Assembly: GCF_921293095.1 (NCBI RefSeq)
Contig: NC_060246.1
Coordinates: 89,339,030-89,403,029 of the forward strand
Reading direction: 5' to 3'
DNA length: 64,000 nucleotides
Origin: Ischnura elegans
Taxonomy: Eukaryota > Arthropoda > Insecta > Odonata > Coenagrionidae
Shown: positions 12,262-24,000 of the stretch, piece by piece
How positions within the stretch are numbered: the first letter of the stretch is position 1
Layout of the letters: every line of letters starts with the position of its first letter
Program-made: the position numbers and the translations under genes
Notes under the pieces: model-generated
Seen by the model: the letters and a program-made list of their open reading frames with translations, nothing else
The model's database searches: none
Told to the model about the DNA's origin: nothing

Positions 12262-13991
12262 TCACCGGCATAATGCTTTCACCCACACGCGATAACTGTA
12301 GATGGTGTCCACGCACAGTAGTACTGCGTTTATGATGGCTATTGTTCCCACGGACAGCAACACATTTCCGCAGAATTTAAATTCAGTGTTGTTTTCGTCG
12401 TATTATTTCTTGCTCCATGTTTCTATACTGAGCATCCCAGCTACTGCGAACAGTACAGCTCCCAGTACACCCAGGAGCCTCACCTGTAAGGTTTAGAAAT
12501 GATTTTTCATCGGTGTTGGAAATTATTTTGCACAAAAATAAAATCGACAATCATTACTTTTTTGTATTTATTGGCCATGAAAGCAAAATTTCCTGCTTCA
12601 ATCAATGATGGCTTGTCAGTAATGCAAATAAATTTTATAGCCTTGATTGGCGGCTCAGTGCCATCTTTCCGAATCCTAATTTTCTTTTATTTTAATCAGA
12701 TGTTGTGTTTTGATTTCAGATTTGTGAGGAAGATTCATTATTTGGACTAGTTCAAAAATTAGGTTTCATTTTATTGTCATGCATGAGTGTTAATTTGTTT
12801 CTTCTGTTTTTTGTAATAAATCTCGGATCAAATGTGAAAAAGGGCGATGTTTGGTTCCTGTTTGAAGAAAATATATGTAAGAAAAAATACAAAGAAGAAA
12901 TAATCATGTGATATCCATACCTCCCTCTACGACCTTGAAGTGTGAAAAAATATAATTGACTGATTCTGGCATTACCTTTTATTTCGATTTAACATTTAAT
13001 TTCCAATGAATTTAATCCTCATGAACCAGAAGAGATGTAGTAACATTTATAAGTGTTCAATTTTTAACTTAATCAATATTTTATTATAATATCAATGTTG
13101 GGGTTGCAATGCTGTCCTCAGCTTGCTTTGTTTACTGCGCAGACACTTCGAGCTCTGTCATCATATTTATCGTCATTCAGATTCTCGCCGATAATAAAAG
13201 TTTTATCACTAGTTGGTAGTTTCTAAGCTGTTGGGTTTGTTTTATAATTAATAACAAAGAGTAACTGTGCTTCTTTACCCTCATAGAATAAGATCTTTTC
13301 TTTTTGGAATAATAATGATTCTATTCCAAGCATCCACTTTCAGTAGCAGAAAGATATGAAAAAGGTTATTTTTTCGATGAAAACATTAATCAATAGGATC
13401 ATGGTTTGTATTTGAAGGATATAATTCATTTAGCAAAATGGTTATCTAACGATAGAAATCAGAGGTTAAAAAATGCATGGCATTTGACAATTTTGTAGGG
13501 ATATGTAATAATGCTAAATACGAACATGTGAACGGAAATACTTATCTTCACCCGGTAATTCCTCCGTAATCTTGCTTGTAACATTAATCCGAATTGCAAG
13601 TGAAAGAAATCCAGTCAGTTCATTGTTTTAAATGCATTATAATTTTTTTTTATCTATAAATTGTGCTTTTAAAAAAAGGTCAAAAGCACTTTTTAGCCCT
13701 CATTTATTAAACATCAAAAACACTAATCTTGACTGTGCGGCAGGGAAACTGATAGTGAAAATTAAAAGAATGATTTATAATAGTTTAAGCTTTCCTGAGA
13801 CTGGTGTGTCTTTAATGCACTGTACTCACCACATGGCCTGAAATTATTTGCCTCATGAATAGGTCAATGACGACGACAAAGTTGATCACCATGTAACCGT
13901 AAAAGGTAACGTTCGGCATGACTCTTCTTGGCCCAGACGGCATCACCATGATTCCTTTGTAGTAAAGAACAGCACAAACCACAGAAAGAAT
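12262..13991 (-). pseudogene. Snakeskin-like paralogue with in-frame TAA
   Basis: Two exons are visible: 13830-13991 (54 codons, acceptor atctag, donor gtgagt) and 12262-12483 (acceptor ttacag). They correspond in order, phase and hydrophobic pattern to exons 7786-7950 and 3836-4063 of the neighbouring gene. Exon one has SVVCAVLYYKG then TFYGYMVINFVVVIDLFM; exon two has LLGVLGAVLFAVAG. After 26 codons of the last exon a TAA (12403-12405) interrupts the frame. The same frame then continues for 46 codons through a clear fourth membrane segment (LSVGTIAIINAVLLCVDT) to TGA at 12262-12264. The intact frame beyond the stop suggests a recent loss, a sequencing error or readthrough. Exons upstream of 13991 are not found. 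Confidence 0.55.
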
Positions 13992-15731
13992 CTAGATGGT
14001 GAGATAGATGAAATAGATTTGGATAGTTACCATAACTTAAGCTTTTTAAAATTATATTCACCATTTTTGTCGTATTCCCTTGTTTTTGACTACCAAGTAC
14101 CTTTTCAGCTGTACCAAGAAGGTGAGATTGTTTTTAGACCGCTTGAAATATTTTTTCGCTACCAAAACTTCATAAATATTGCGAGTGGACCAGTGAAAGT
14201 TTCACTAACTATATTTAGAGTAAAGATATTTCCATCCAATGCTTACATTGTTATCAACTATTCTTAAGGGGGCGCCCTAGCACGGTCACGGAAGGCGATG
14301 CAGACCCTTTCAATTAACCAGTTTGTGCTTCGCTCGTTATAGGTACAGTGGCGGAAAAAATTAACGCAAAGCTCGTTGGCGTCTGAGAGTGGCCAGTTCA
14401 GGAACTACTTGTCTTCCAAAATTTTTCCCTCGTAATGCTCCCATACAACCGGGAGTTTTAAAAGCAATATATCCCTTATACCGGGGAAATAATCATACCC
14501 GTCGCATTATGACAAGGCGCAAAAGATCCAGCAACGAATTCTTCGCCATATTCTCCGAAGTTCTCTAGGATGTTGCATGGCTATTGAATTCTTACGCGCT
14601 TTTTTATTTGTTGAAATTCAACCACCAAATTGCATAAACATTTGGGCAGTTGACTGTGGAGTGAATTTTGACTACCATTTCCACTTCGTCCAACCCAGCT
14701 TCAAGGCCCCTAACATTACCTGTATGTGCAATTTGTCACGGCCTACGCTTCTTTTCCCCTTCAAGGAAAAACTCCTTAAAGCCGAATGAAAGCACTGTTT
14801 TGAGCCACCTCCGAGATTCAGTTGTTTGTTTTCAGTTGAGTATTGCAATGCTTTGCTCAATATTCTACGCCCAATAATTGTTTCCCGAGAATTATATTGG
14901 AACAACTTGTAATACTGCAATTGAAAAGAAATGCGAAGCCGAATTGATTTAGGAAACGGAATATGTAATGGCCATTTTAAGGTTCAATAATTTCTTTTTT
15001 GCAGTTACCCGAAAAATTTTATTAATTTGGTCAGTAAACGATTTCTTTCATAGTGAAATGAGAGGTATAAATAGAGTTTTTTCAACTTCGTAATGCCTTT
15101 AAAACTTGATTTTTAATCACAAAGATGATCCATATGAACGCATATTTCATTAACAACATCAATTAAAAATTAGATCTTTATTAAAATAGATGTAAGTATC
15201 TGAACTAAGCTTTAATTGTTTTTCAATTTTATAAACTGACATAAAATGAGAATCAGAAAATTATTATAATTTTCACTTATTAAAAAGTTATTTAGGAAAC
15301 TGGAAAGATTACGGAAACTTGAATGGGTGGAAAGGAACTTAATGGAATTCGACTCTATTTTTGAGTTAATAGAAGGGAATTAATTTTATCTAGAATGAAT
15401 TTTTTTACCTGAAATAATTGATTGTGAGATCTATTCTATTCCTTAACCTATTTTGAGTGGTAAAGGTAATCAAAATTTCGAAGTAGAGATTAAATAAATA
15501 GCGGAAAACGCGAAAAGTCCAATATTTCTATGACTTCGAAATAACATTAGTTCCATAATAATGATGAAATATTTTAAAAATGTATGCGTAATGCTCAATT
15601 AGCTGGAAAATTTAAGGGTAAGTCTATCTGTTAACTTAACCATTTGCTCAATGTTTCTGATGAAATACATACGCAGACGCCCAAAATTTCTCGATTGAGA
15701 ACTACTGAGTTTGGGCGGCTTGATGGCCTTA

Positions 15732-15949
15732 AGGCCGTTTTACACGGGGCACGGAATTGCGCAGGTTAGAGCTGCATTAATTTCTAAAATGGCGTGGAAA
15801 TGCGCGAATGTATGAACGAAATTAGAACAGGGGCTATTTTTCCGTCTCGCATGTGTTCAAGCCATTCACCGCTTTACACGACACAATTTTGATTGCGCCT
15901 TTGCACGTACGTCAGACTGCGCAATTCCATGTACCGTGTAAAACGGCCT
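15732..15949. mobile_element. MITE, PIF/Harbinger-type (AGGCCGTTTTACACGG ends)
   Basis: The element has inverted ends AGGCCGTTTTACACGG and CCGTGTAAAACGGCCT, is 218 bp long and is flanked by TTA on both sides. The internal text (GAGCTGCATTAATTTC, GAACGAAATTAGAACAGG, TTCACCGCTTTACACGA) is shared with copies at 19497-19897, 19901-20134 and 37404-37580. The 3 bp TTA duplication suggests PIF/Harbinger; no transposase copy is in the window to confirm it. Confidence 0.75.
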
Positions 15950-16823
15950 TTAGAAAAGGAAGACATGCAACAAACAGAGACATCTGTCAGAGTCATCAAA
16001 TTAACATAAAATTATCTCTAGCATGTTTTCCTATCTCTTGAGAAAAATTTCTCAAGCATATGTGTACAGTTGCATTTTGTATTAAAATGAATAATTTTTA
16101 AGGATGCCATAAAAAGAATGAATGTAATTAGAATCCGTAATAGTGAAAATATCTTTTCTATTGATAGTTTGTATTATTTTTTATTAAACGATTAAAATGT
16201 TTTATTTTTCACGCATTGATAACATGGTTAGAGAAAAAATTCACGTTTTTCACATTGCTATGCATAAGGTTTTACACCGCATTACAAAACAAATTATCAA
16301 CTTTAATTCTCAGAAGAGAAATCTTGCACCATCCTGCCACCCCACCTCTCCTATCAAGTCATGTGCCTGAGTGTCCAACCATCCGACGCGGTGATTAGAT
16401 TCGGAAATTTGTTCAGCCTTAGTTATAGTTGAGGATATTTCGCTAAAGATGAGACGACATTACAGGTTTCTACACTTTCAAACATTATAAATTCCTTACA
16501 AGTGTTATTTTTGGACTTTTTAATGTGCAAATTACGATCTTATTCATGAGATTTATAATATGGACTCAACGATTGCGCTGGCAAGTCAGACGCTTGTCTC
16601 GGAAAGCGCGCGGCTGCAAGGAAATAGTTTCTTATTCTTAGAGAACCCATATCTTACCGCAATGCACCCGCATTTTGAAAAAAAACGTCGATGTTGGTTA
16701 CAGAAGGATACACACAGCTCATATGCATAATAATCTCCTTGAGACTCCTTGCTCAGGTTGCTAACTATTATTTTTTAACGTATCAGCTTTACTTTCCTTC
16801 AAGGCGATTTTATATCACTATTG

Positions 16824-17024
16824 TTATTTAATTCCTGTTTTTTCTGGGTAAAGCAGCAAAGAAAGTCCTAAGAATGACTTGATGAGGTCTAGTGATAGGT
16901 TTAACAATAAGAACATTAAACGTGACTGATTTGAGAAAGAATCAGCAGCGAAGCTATTGCTAGCCACATCTACACTGCGATCGTAAGGGAATGATGCAGC
17001 AGCGAAGATAATCACGGAAATGAC
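16824..17024 (-). pseudogene. Lone exon resembling the second Snakeskin-like exon
   Basis: After an AG at 17025-17026 the minus strand reads VISVIIFAAASFPYD, then RLMFLLLNLSLDLIKSFLGLSLLLYP. This gives the same two-hydrophobic-block layout as exons 7786-7950 and 13830-13991, starting in the same phase. No GT donor appears where the paralogues have one; the frame instead runs to TAA. No matching terminal exon was found between 13991 and 16824. I read it as a decayed tandem copy. The similarity is in pattern more than identity, so chance is not excluded. Confidence 0.35.
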
Positions 17025-18586
17025 CTCGACCACCCCCACCCGAGGGAAACAGTTATTTTAGAAATGGAAGACAATACCTACAACTCAAAATGAACTGACG
17101 CCAGAAGAAGCTATTTCGCCGATTGTTGATTGCAATTTAAACAAAATTTTTTTGCAAAATTGTTCGTAAGACTGCCAAGATCTGTGGCCGCCAGCTTTAT
17201 CGTGGTTATGAAAGGGCTAGACGCAAAAAATATTCATACCCAGAGGGGACATCAGTGAAAGAAAAATTAAAGTGGACCTTCAAGGGGTTCTAAACCACAC
17301 AGCCTCGCGCATCATAGCAACAATGCCAAGATTAAGTGATGATCACGGGGTCAACTTTTCCTTTGAATGCAAATGAAAACTAGATGTAAAGTTGGAGAAT
17401 TTATTCTTTATGTTTTCTTATGATTTAAGTATTTATGTTAATTTATAATGGTTCATATATAATTTCATGTTTTCAATCGCATTTTTCAAAATATAAGGTG
17501 ATTGCGAGATGATTTATAATGAGAGTTATATCCAGTGCTGTAGTTGGGCCGGAACGGCGTACCCCCTAAAATCGAAACTAGTTATAAGCGTACCGGTTAC
17601 CGGAACTTTGTGACATTATTTTTTGACGAAATTCCTGCTTACATAATGTAAATAATGTCAGCAATTTTGGAAAAGGTGTACACTCAAAAGAACCTTCGCA
17701 TTCACAGGCCTATTTTTTCAGCACATGGGACAGGAACAAGGGCCTCATAAGTTGGCTTCTACTATTTTTAATTGGCTCGCCGCCATTTAGGTGTCACATA
17801 TCAACTCCGACTGCGACCCCTGTTCCAGCGAAACGTATCAAATTTATCATGAGTATCAAATTTCTCCTCGGAGTTGCCGCGGGCGAAGTTGGGAGGCGAG
17901 TTGCCTTCCCCCCCTCTGACCCTCGAGGCGCTTCGGCTTCTGTCTTCGTATCCCGGCACTGCGACGAGAGGGCTTCGTGAGCCGTTTAATTGGGAAATTC
18001 AAACGCTAGGGCGCCCCCTTAACGTTGCCAAAGCCACACTAGTTTGTCTATTAGTTTGTCTCTGAAAACGATTGAGACATGGATGATCACAGTTTTTTTG
18101 GGACTGGCGCCGAGAAAAAACACCTATTCGCTTGGAAGGTATTTGGGAAAATCCCTTCACAGGAGTCCATGACTTCGTCAGCTACCACGATCATTACGTT
18201 GATGAAAAGTACGAGCAGGGAGAACTTGTTGGTATTGGCAGCACTACTCCACAGGCAGATTCATGACGTTAACACGATGGTAGTCTCAGAGCGACTGAAT
18301 TTCCGAAGTGCTTGGTCACGCCTGCTGTCTGCTGATTGGCATAGTGAAAAAGTCACGCGTCGAGATACTTTCGTCCCCTCACCCCACTTGCTTAGGCTAC
18401 ACTAGTTCACCCGCAAAGACAAAATAAACAGAGTATAGACTTTTTGTCACTCACCGCGCACTGAAATGGTTTTACGTAAGTCGCCACTCGCATCGCTGAC
18501 GACTGAGCGCTCCGATTTCACGAAGGAAACGAACTGCAAGTAGGGCAATGTAGTTCCGAAGATTTTCGCTTCGTTTATCGGATGAT

Positions 18587-18795
18587 TACTGCATTTTCTT
18601 CGGGTTTTCACCGCATCCGTTGACTTTTGTTGGTAACAGTCTCGCTGGCATTGCAATCAGCGTCTTCAGATCAAAGGTGGATCGAATACGCTGACCTCGT
18701 ATATCTTCGACCTGAAAACGCTGATTGCAACGCCAGCGGATCTTCTGTCAATAACAGGCAACGGACGCGGTGAGAACTCGAAGAAAATGCAGTCA
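18587..18795. repeat. Foldback element, about 90 bp imperfect arms
   Basis: ACTGCATTTTCTTCGGGTTT near 18590 is answered by the inverse near 18775-18795, and GCAATCAGCGTCTTCAG (18653-18669) by CTGAAAACGCTGATTGC (18712-18728). The words GACCTGAARACGC, ACGCCRGCG and GCGGTGARRA link it to the tighter inverted repeat at 31011-31193, so they are one family. Confidence 0.65.
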
Positions 18796-19496
18796 TTATT
18801 ATTAGGGAAGTTGGCCTAAAATTGTATTCGCAATGATATTAGGGGGTGAGAAGCCAAGGGGTATAAGTGATATTTTTCTCAACAGAGTTAGTTGACTGTT
18901 AGAGGAAATACAAAAACTTGGTTGCCATGGTATACGAGTGATTCTCTGCTCCGTCCTGACAATTATTAATATTAAATTATATTATTGTGTCTCCGTAATA
19001 CATAACACAAAACGAATGCAATGATAACCGTATAAAAAAGTTTGTCTATTTTCGAAGCGTCTGGGGGGGGGGGGGGGGACAATTGCTCCCGTGCCTAACC
19101 CTTCAAACCGGCTCTTTTCACATGCTTACGGTTGAATTTGGAAGGTCCATCTTCGATTATGCTCGATGGCCGTCACATTATCTTCGAGGAGACAAATATA
19201 TGACATTAAAAAAGTATTTCCCCAGATTGATGAAAGAATAGGTTGAGGCCGCCAAAACACAAAAAGAGTAGGATTTGAAGTAATGAAAACCTTTCTTTTC
19301 TTTTTCTGCATTTTCCACATGGTGATTTATTTTATCCGACCATGGTTTCGTCACAACGGAACATTATCAAGATCATATCATTACAAAAAAACATGAACCA
19401 AGAGTCGGGGTATCATGGGAGAGGACGCTCTAAGAGACAGCCAAGCAGCAATGATTACTATGTTACTTATATTCGATTTGAATAATACAATTTTTA

Positions 19497-19897
19497 AGGC
19501 CGTTTTACATGGGGCACGGGATTGCACAGATCAGAGCTCACAGGGCGTACCCAGTGAGGGGCAGCTGCCTCCACCCCTCCTAGAAGCAAAATTCGCGAAT
19601 GTCTTTAAGGAAAATAATATTTTTTCAAGCAAGTAATTTTAAAACTAATAAGGAGCTCTAACAGTTTCCTTAAAATGTTGGTTTCATTCACCTTTTCTAT
19701 GCTTAAATCTTACCTATAACTTGAACAACCATGGCTTGCTCTCCCCCTAGTTTTGATCCTTGGTACGCCCTTGCTTAGAGCTGCATTAATTCCTGCATGG
19801 CGTGGAATTGCACGAATGCATGAACGAAATTAGAACAGGGGCTTTTTTGTCATCTCACGTCCACGCATTCTCGCATGTGTTCTAGCAATTCACCGCT
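19497..19897. mobile_element. Outer copy of the AGGCCGTTTTACACGG MITE, interrupted and truncated
   Basis: The left end (AGGCCGTTTTACATGG) follows TTA at 19494-19496. The body is split by a 236 bp insertion at 19539-19774 and resumes with GAGCTGCATTAATTCC. It runs to TTCACCGCTTTA, where another copy of the same family has landed. The rest of this copy is not seen beyond 20137. Confidence 0.65.
19539..19774. mobile_element. hAT-like MITE nested in another MITE
   Basis: The ends are CAGGGCGTACCCAG on the left and CTTGGTACGCCCTTG on the right, inverted to each other. It is flanked by TCAGAGCT (19531-19538) and TTAGAGCT (19775-19782), an 8 bp target duplication with one mismatch. That size is typical of hAT elements. 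No open frame is of interest. Confidence 0.6.
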
Positions 19898-19900
19898 TTA

Positions 19901-20134
19901 AGGCCGTTTTATACGGGGCACGGAATCGTGCAGGTTAGAGCTGCATTTATTTCCAAAATGGCGTAGAATTGCGCGAATGCATGAGCGAAATTAGAACAGG
20001 GACTATTTTGCCGTTTCGCATCCACGCATTCTCGCATGTGTTCTAGCAATTCACCGCTTTACACGACGCAATTTTGACTGCGCCTTCGTTCACACGTTTA
20101 ACTGTGCAAGTACGTGCTCAGTGTAAAACGGCCG
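19901..20134. mobile_element. Inner copy of the AGGCCGTTTTACACGG MITE
   Basis: A full-length copy (234 bp) with inverted ends AGGCCGTTTTATACGG and GTGTAAAACGGCCG and TTA on both sides. It lies inside the related copy at 19497-19897 at that copy's CTTTACACG site. Confidence 0.7.
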
Positions 20135-20530
20135 TTAGAGACGACAAAAGATCATGGGAAGCCTTTCTTGAATCGATAGGACATGAATGGATTGCCTCGC
20201 CGATAGTTAGTGGCGTAGAATCCGAGTCGAGTCTCCCGATCCGCTCGGAACGGGTGACTCTGAAACACCCTGCTTGAATCGTTGCAGGTGGCGTAATGAG
20301 AAGGGAGCGTTCCACAGGAGCCAAATAGGATGCGAAGGTCCCACAAAATCTATTAACAGTAGGTTGGTACAGACTAACTGCTTGACATCACAAGGTTCTA
20401 AGAGCAATTTAAAGATTTATATTACTTGGCCGCTTCTGCCAAAGGTTTAATCGTTAATATTTTTATCTATATATCACTACTTCATTCATTCACACGACAC
20501 CTTATTCGCCAACATTCAAATAAATTCAGA

Positions 20531-20658
20531 GGTAAGGAAAGAAAGGGGTAGGAACATATAATAGAAAAAGGACGAGGATACGGTGCTGTGGTCTACCAGA
20601 TCACCTTTGTCCTCATCCTTTTTCTATTATATGTTCCCATACCTTTCTTTCTTTATCT
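20531..20658. repeat. Short hairpin element, about 48 bp arms
   Basis: Left arm 20531-20578 (core AACATATAATAGAAAAAGGA) is answered by 20610-20657 (core TCCTTTTTCTATTATATGTT), with about 31 bases between and a handful of mismatches. It lies just past the 3' end of the first aminopeptidase gene. It is probably a MITE; ends and target site are unclear. Confidence 0.65.
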
Positions 20659-20830
20659 ATGCATCGATGTTTAGGGTTCCTATTATGAGCAAATGTGGCT
20701 GATAAATCATTCAAATAGTCTATCATTGACAAATATTGCCGTAATTTTTTATTATTATCAAGAAAAATAGATAACTGCAGTTGAAAATACAGGATTTATC
20801 ATATTTTCAATAAAGTACGATGTTGAAAAC

Positions 20831-20836
20831 TTTATT
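20831..20836 (-). terminator. Probable poly(A) signal AATAAA of aminopeptidase gene 1
   Basis: AATAAA on the minus strand lies about 165 bases beyond the TAG at 21002-21004, in an AU-rich context. It is the first canonical hexamer past the stop that I see. Confidence 0.5.
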
Positions 20837-21001
20837 TTTCAGGTACATATATCTGAGCACCACACCTAGACAGCTAAAAATGGCCATCTCGGTTAGCTTT
20901 TCATTCTGTTAGTCGTTCAAATGGCAACATTATATGAATAAAATAATAAGTGATTAAACGCAGAGAAATGATGAGATGAGTGAAAGTGAAAGTGTTGCAG
21001 T

Positions 21002-24000
21002 CTAGCTAGATTCGATGTCGACGAAGGTGTTAGATATATCCTTCAGCCAATCCTCTACAGTTTTCTCGTACTTCTTCGACCATAGCATATTGCTGTCGAT
21101 GAACTTTTTAGATTTAGCTGCAGTTGTTTGAGATACATCATGGCCTCTCAAAAATTCCTCCATCTGATTGAAAGAAAGAAAATTCCATTATTAATCATAT
21201 GTTTTTATAAACAATAAAGGAAGAAATAACTGTGGAATAAAATCATCCGAAATGAACGTGTTGTATACCCGAATCCCCGATTTTGTCTAGGTCATATGAT
21301 TTTTATTTTGTTTTTTTGTAATTTTATTCCCAAACCACCGAACACCTAGAGCTCATATTGGCCATTTTATGCCAGGGTATTCAACAAAATTAACAATTAA
21401 ATGTACAACCATGCTCTGGATAGGGGAAGCCTACCCAGGTAGGACTCGAACCCACGACCTCTTGTTAGGCAGGCGAGGAGTTTACCCCCTCCGCCACAGA
21501 GGCCAGCAGCGAATTACTTTCTTTGATATCAATACCTTTGTGCCTGGGAAAATGACTTTGCACAAAGCCACTCTCTTATGGACTGTTATTGAGAGTTTTT
21601 AAATGCATTGAATGATCCTTTGTAGTGTAAATCACGGAGAAATTTAATCTGTTTTCTTTCGCTATTAGTTTGAATTCTAAATGTTTGGCGGAATCAATTC
21701 TAAGAAATTTTAGAGATAAACAGTCGCTATAGTTTTATTTCAATGCAACAAATAGATAATTTAAAATCACTCACCTGAGTCGCTTTTTCCGTCGTAGTAA
21801 TTCGACTGGATACGCCTAAGATTATGCCATCGGCAAGGCTCTCTCCGCCCCTGCAAATGATTCTTAGATTAACTACTTGAGAATAGATGTATGATACACG
21901 TAGCACTAAAAATAAGGGTATAGGATCAATTACATGTATGTGACTGGTTACATCGATAATATACATATATAAAACTGCAGTTAGCTATTTTCACTCATTG
22001 TATGCAAATGTACCTATTTTTCAATGAAACATTTTTTGCACAGTTTTTCATTAAAATTTTAATTTATTTTTGAGTAAGATATGCTATTTTTCATATAGAC
22101 ACACCTTAAAACGTCCAGCTCAATGAAAATATTTGATGAATTTTTTTCGATAAATAACATTTAAAGGTAAAGATAGTTGTAAGTTTATTCATTGGGAAAC
22201 CATGTACTATAATAGTCAACCCAAGCTTGTAAAATACTTCACAGTGGGGCTTTCCAAAAAAGTTCTGATGGAGAAAATTGATGTCACCTCCTATGAAATA
22301 TTTTTTCCGTCAACAATAATTATGCAATATCGGCCAATTTATGTGCAGTGAAGGCTAGTTTAAATACTCATTTGTCATTTCTGTTATTATTTGTGTCTAA
22401 ATACGACTCAATTCAATCTTGCATGCAGACTTTGGCTCTCCACACGAAGGTAATCAGATAATTCTCGAACTTACATTTCAATGATATCGTTGTAACGGTC
22501 GGTGAGAAACTTCAAAGTCACACCTAATCCATCTGCTCTTGAGTATACCGAGCTGAACACCAAAGCTTGATCTTGAAGCCTTATTTTGGAATCATTTTCG
22601 ACAGTTTTATTCAAATAACTGCAAGAAGAAAATACATTATTAGAAAAAAGGCTAAGTATTTAAAATTCATTGCTCAAACTGATATATTTAGCAAATATTG
22701 GGCAGAAGTTGTTGATGGAGCGTGAAATAATGAATTATGTTATTGATTATACATACATGATGGAATGCTGAAAGCGATGAAAAAGAAAAAAAAAGTGTTA
22801 TGGAAACACCGAAGAGGAAAAGGGTTTTAAAATATAATCAGGGAGGGTGCCAGAAAGTTTTTTTAGTGAATGAATACATGATTCCATGTAAGCATTGATT
22901 TTGAAGTGGAGTTTCTCTTAAATTCACCAGAGTTAGCGTTTTGCAATTTATAATCATGGTGTTGAGGAAGAAATACAATATGGTGAACTGCAAACACGTT
23001 TAAATATGTTTTTTTTTTATGATTGACGTACGGGATAGTATAATGTAATTAGTGATTTTACTTCAATTTACAGCTACTTAACTTAATATCATTATTAAAA
23101 TAGAAAAGCAAACATTATATGACGAAACTACCCGCTCTTATTTGCATCTCGGGCTTATTGAATAATTAGCATCATAATTAATAAATATGAACCATATAAA
23201 CCTGACATTCATAGTATTTCATATAATACCATTTCATATTAACACTCATGTTTTAGATGATTTTCTGGTTTCTCTGGTCACTCATGGTTTAGCCCTCTTT
23301 ATTAGCATGGTGTTGAGGAAGAAATACGACTTGTTGAACTTCGAACACGTTTAAATATGGATTTTTAGCATTGGTCACCTAACTTGCTGATAAATCTGTT
23401 CCACGATGAAGGCTCATGTATTACATAGGAATATCATATTTTATCATTGACCTTTTGATGCATGTCGTCGGAAAATCACGATTCTTAAGATCACCTCAAG
23501 GATTAGGGTTTGTAGCAAGTTTTAGGAACTGTAGTCGTACGTAATAGAATACGGCACGTTATTAATACTTAAGTAAAAATTTACCCAATGAGTATATCTT
23601 CATCAGTGCTGCATCCTAGAGCTCCCATGATTCGCGCCCTCTCTGAAGCCGTGGTTGTACTCTCGTAAGCGTTCCATAAGAAATTCCATTCTTCCTGTCC
23701 TCCCATGGCAACACCGTAGCAATATGCAGTGTCTCGTATGTTGGCTGGTATCCTAAAAGAAAAAAAAATATTTATAACCACTAACTTGACAAAATGTTTT
23801 GCATCGATGGATGCTATAGTTATTTAGTGCAATCCAGTATTTTTTTGCTGTTCATGCTGTGTTTCAGATAACTTTCCGAAATAGAGAGGAAAATATTCAT
23901 TTCAATTTTATCCAGAGATTAGCTTTTAAATCATAAACGTTTATTTAAATTCGATAATTTTAATAATAATAAATTTAAATTTTCTATTTTACAGTTTTTT

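Larger units (their letters stand above)
14274..18022. mobile_element. Possible 3.75 kb element bounded by TTAA and 18 bp perfect inverted ends
   Basis: TTAAGGGGGCGCCCTAGC occurs at 14274-14291 and its exact reverse complement at 18005-18022, with TTAA outermost. TTAA target duplication is the habit of piggyBac-type transposons. No transposase frame is visible inside. The match does not extend further inwards except for a loose GG(C)TCACGGAAG-like word. Alternatively these are ends of two separate small elements. Confidence 0.35.

Noticed and set aside
18079-18656. Open frames on both strands, including a minus-strand hydrophobic stretch (FSLLVLFINVMIVVAD, near 18165-18255) and a minus frame ending at a strong donor gtgagt (18447-18600)
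   Set aside because: The hydrophobic stretch loosely resembles the Snakeskin-like second exon, but no acceptor or correct phase is seen and the upstream frame overlaps a foldback repeat. Too weak to list as a gene.
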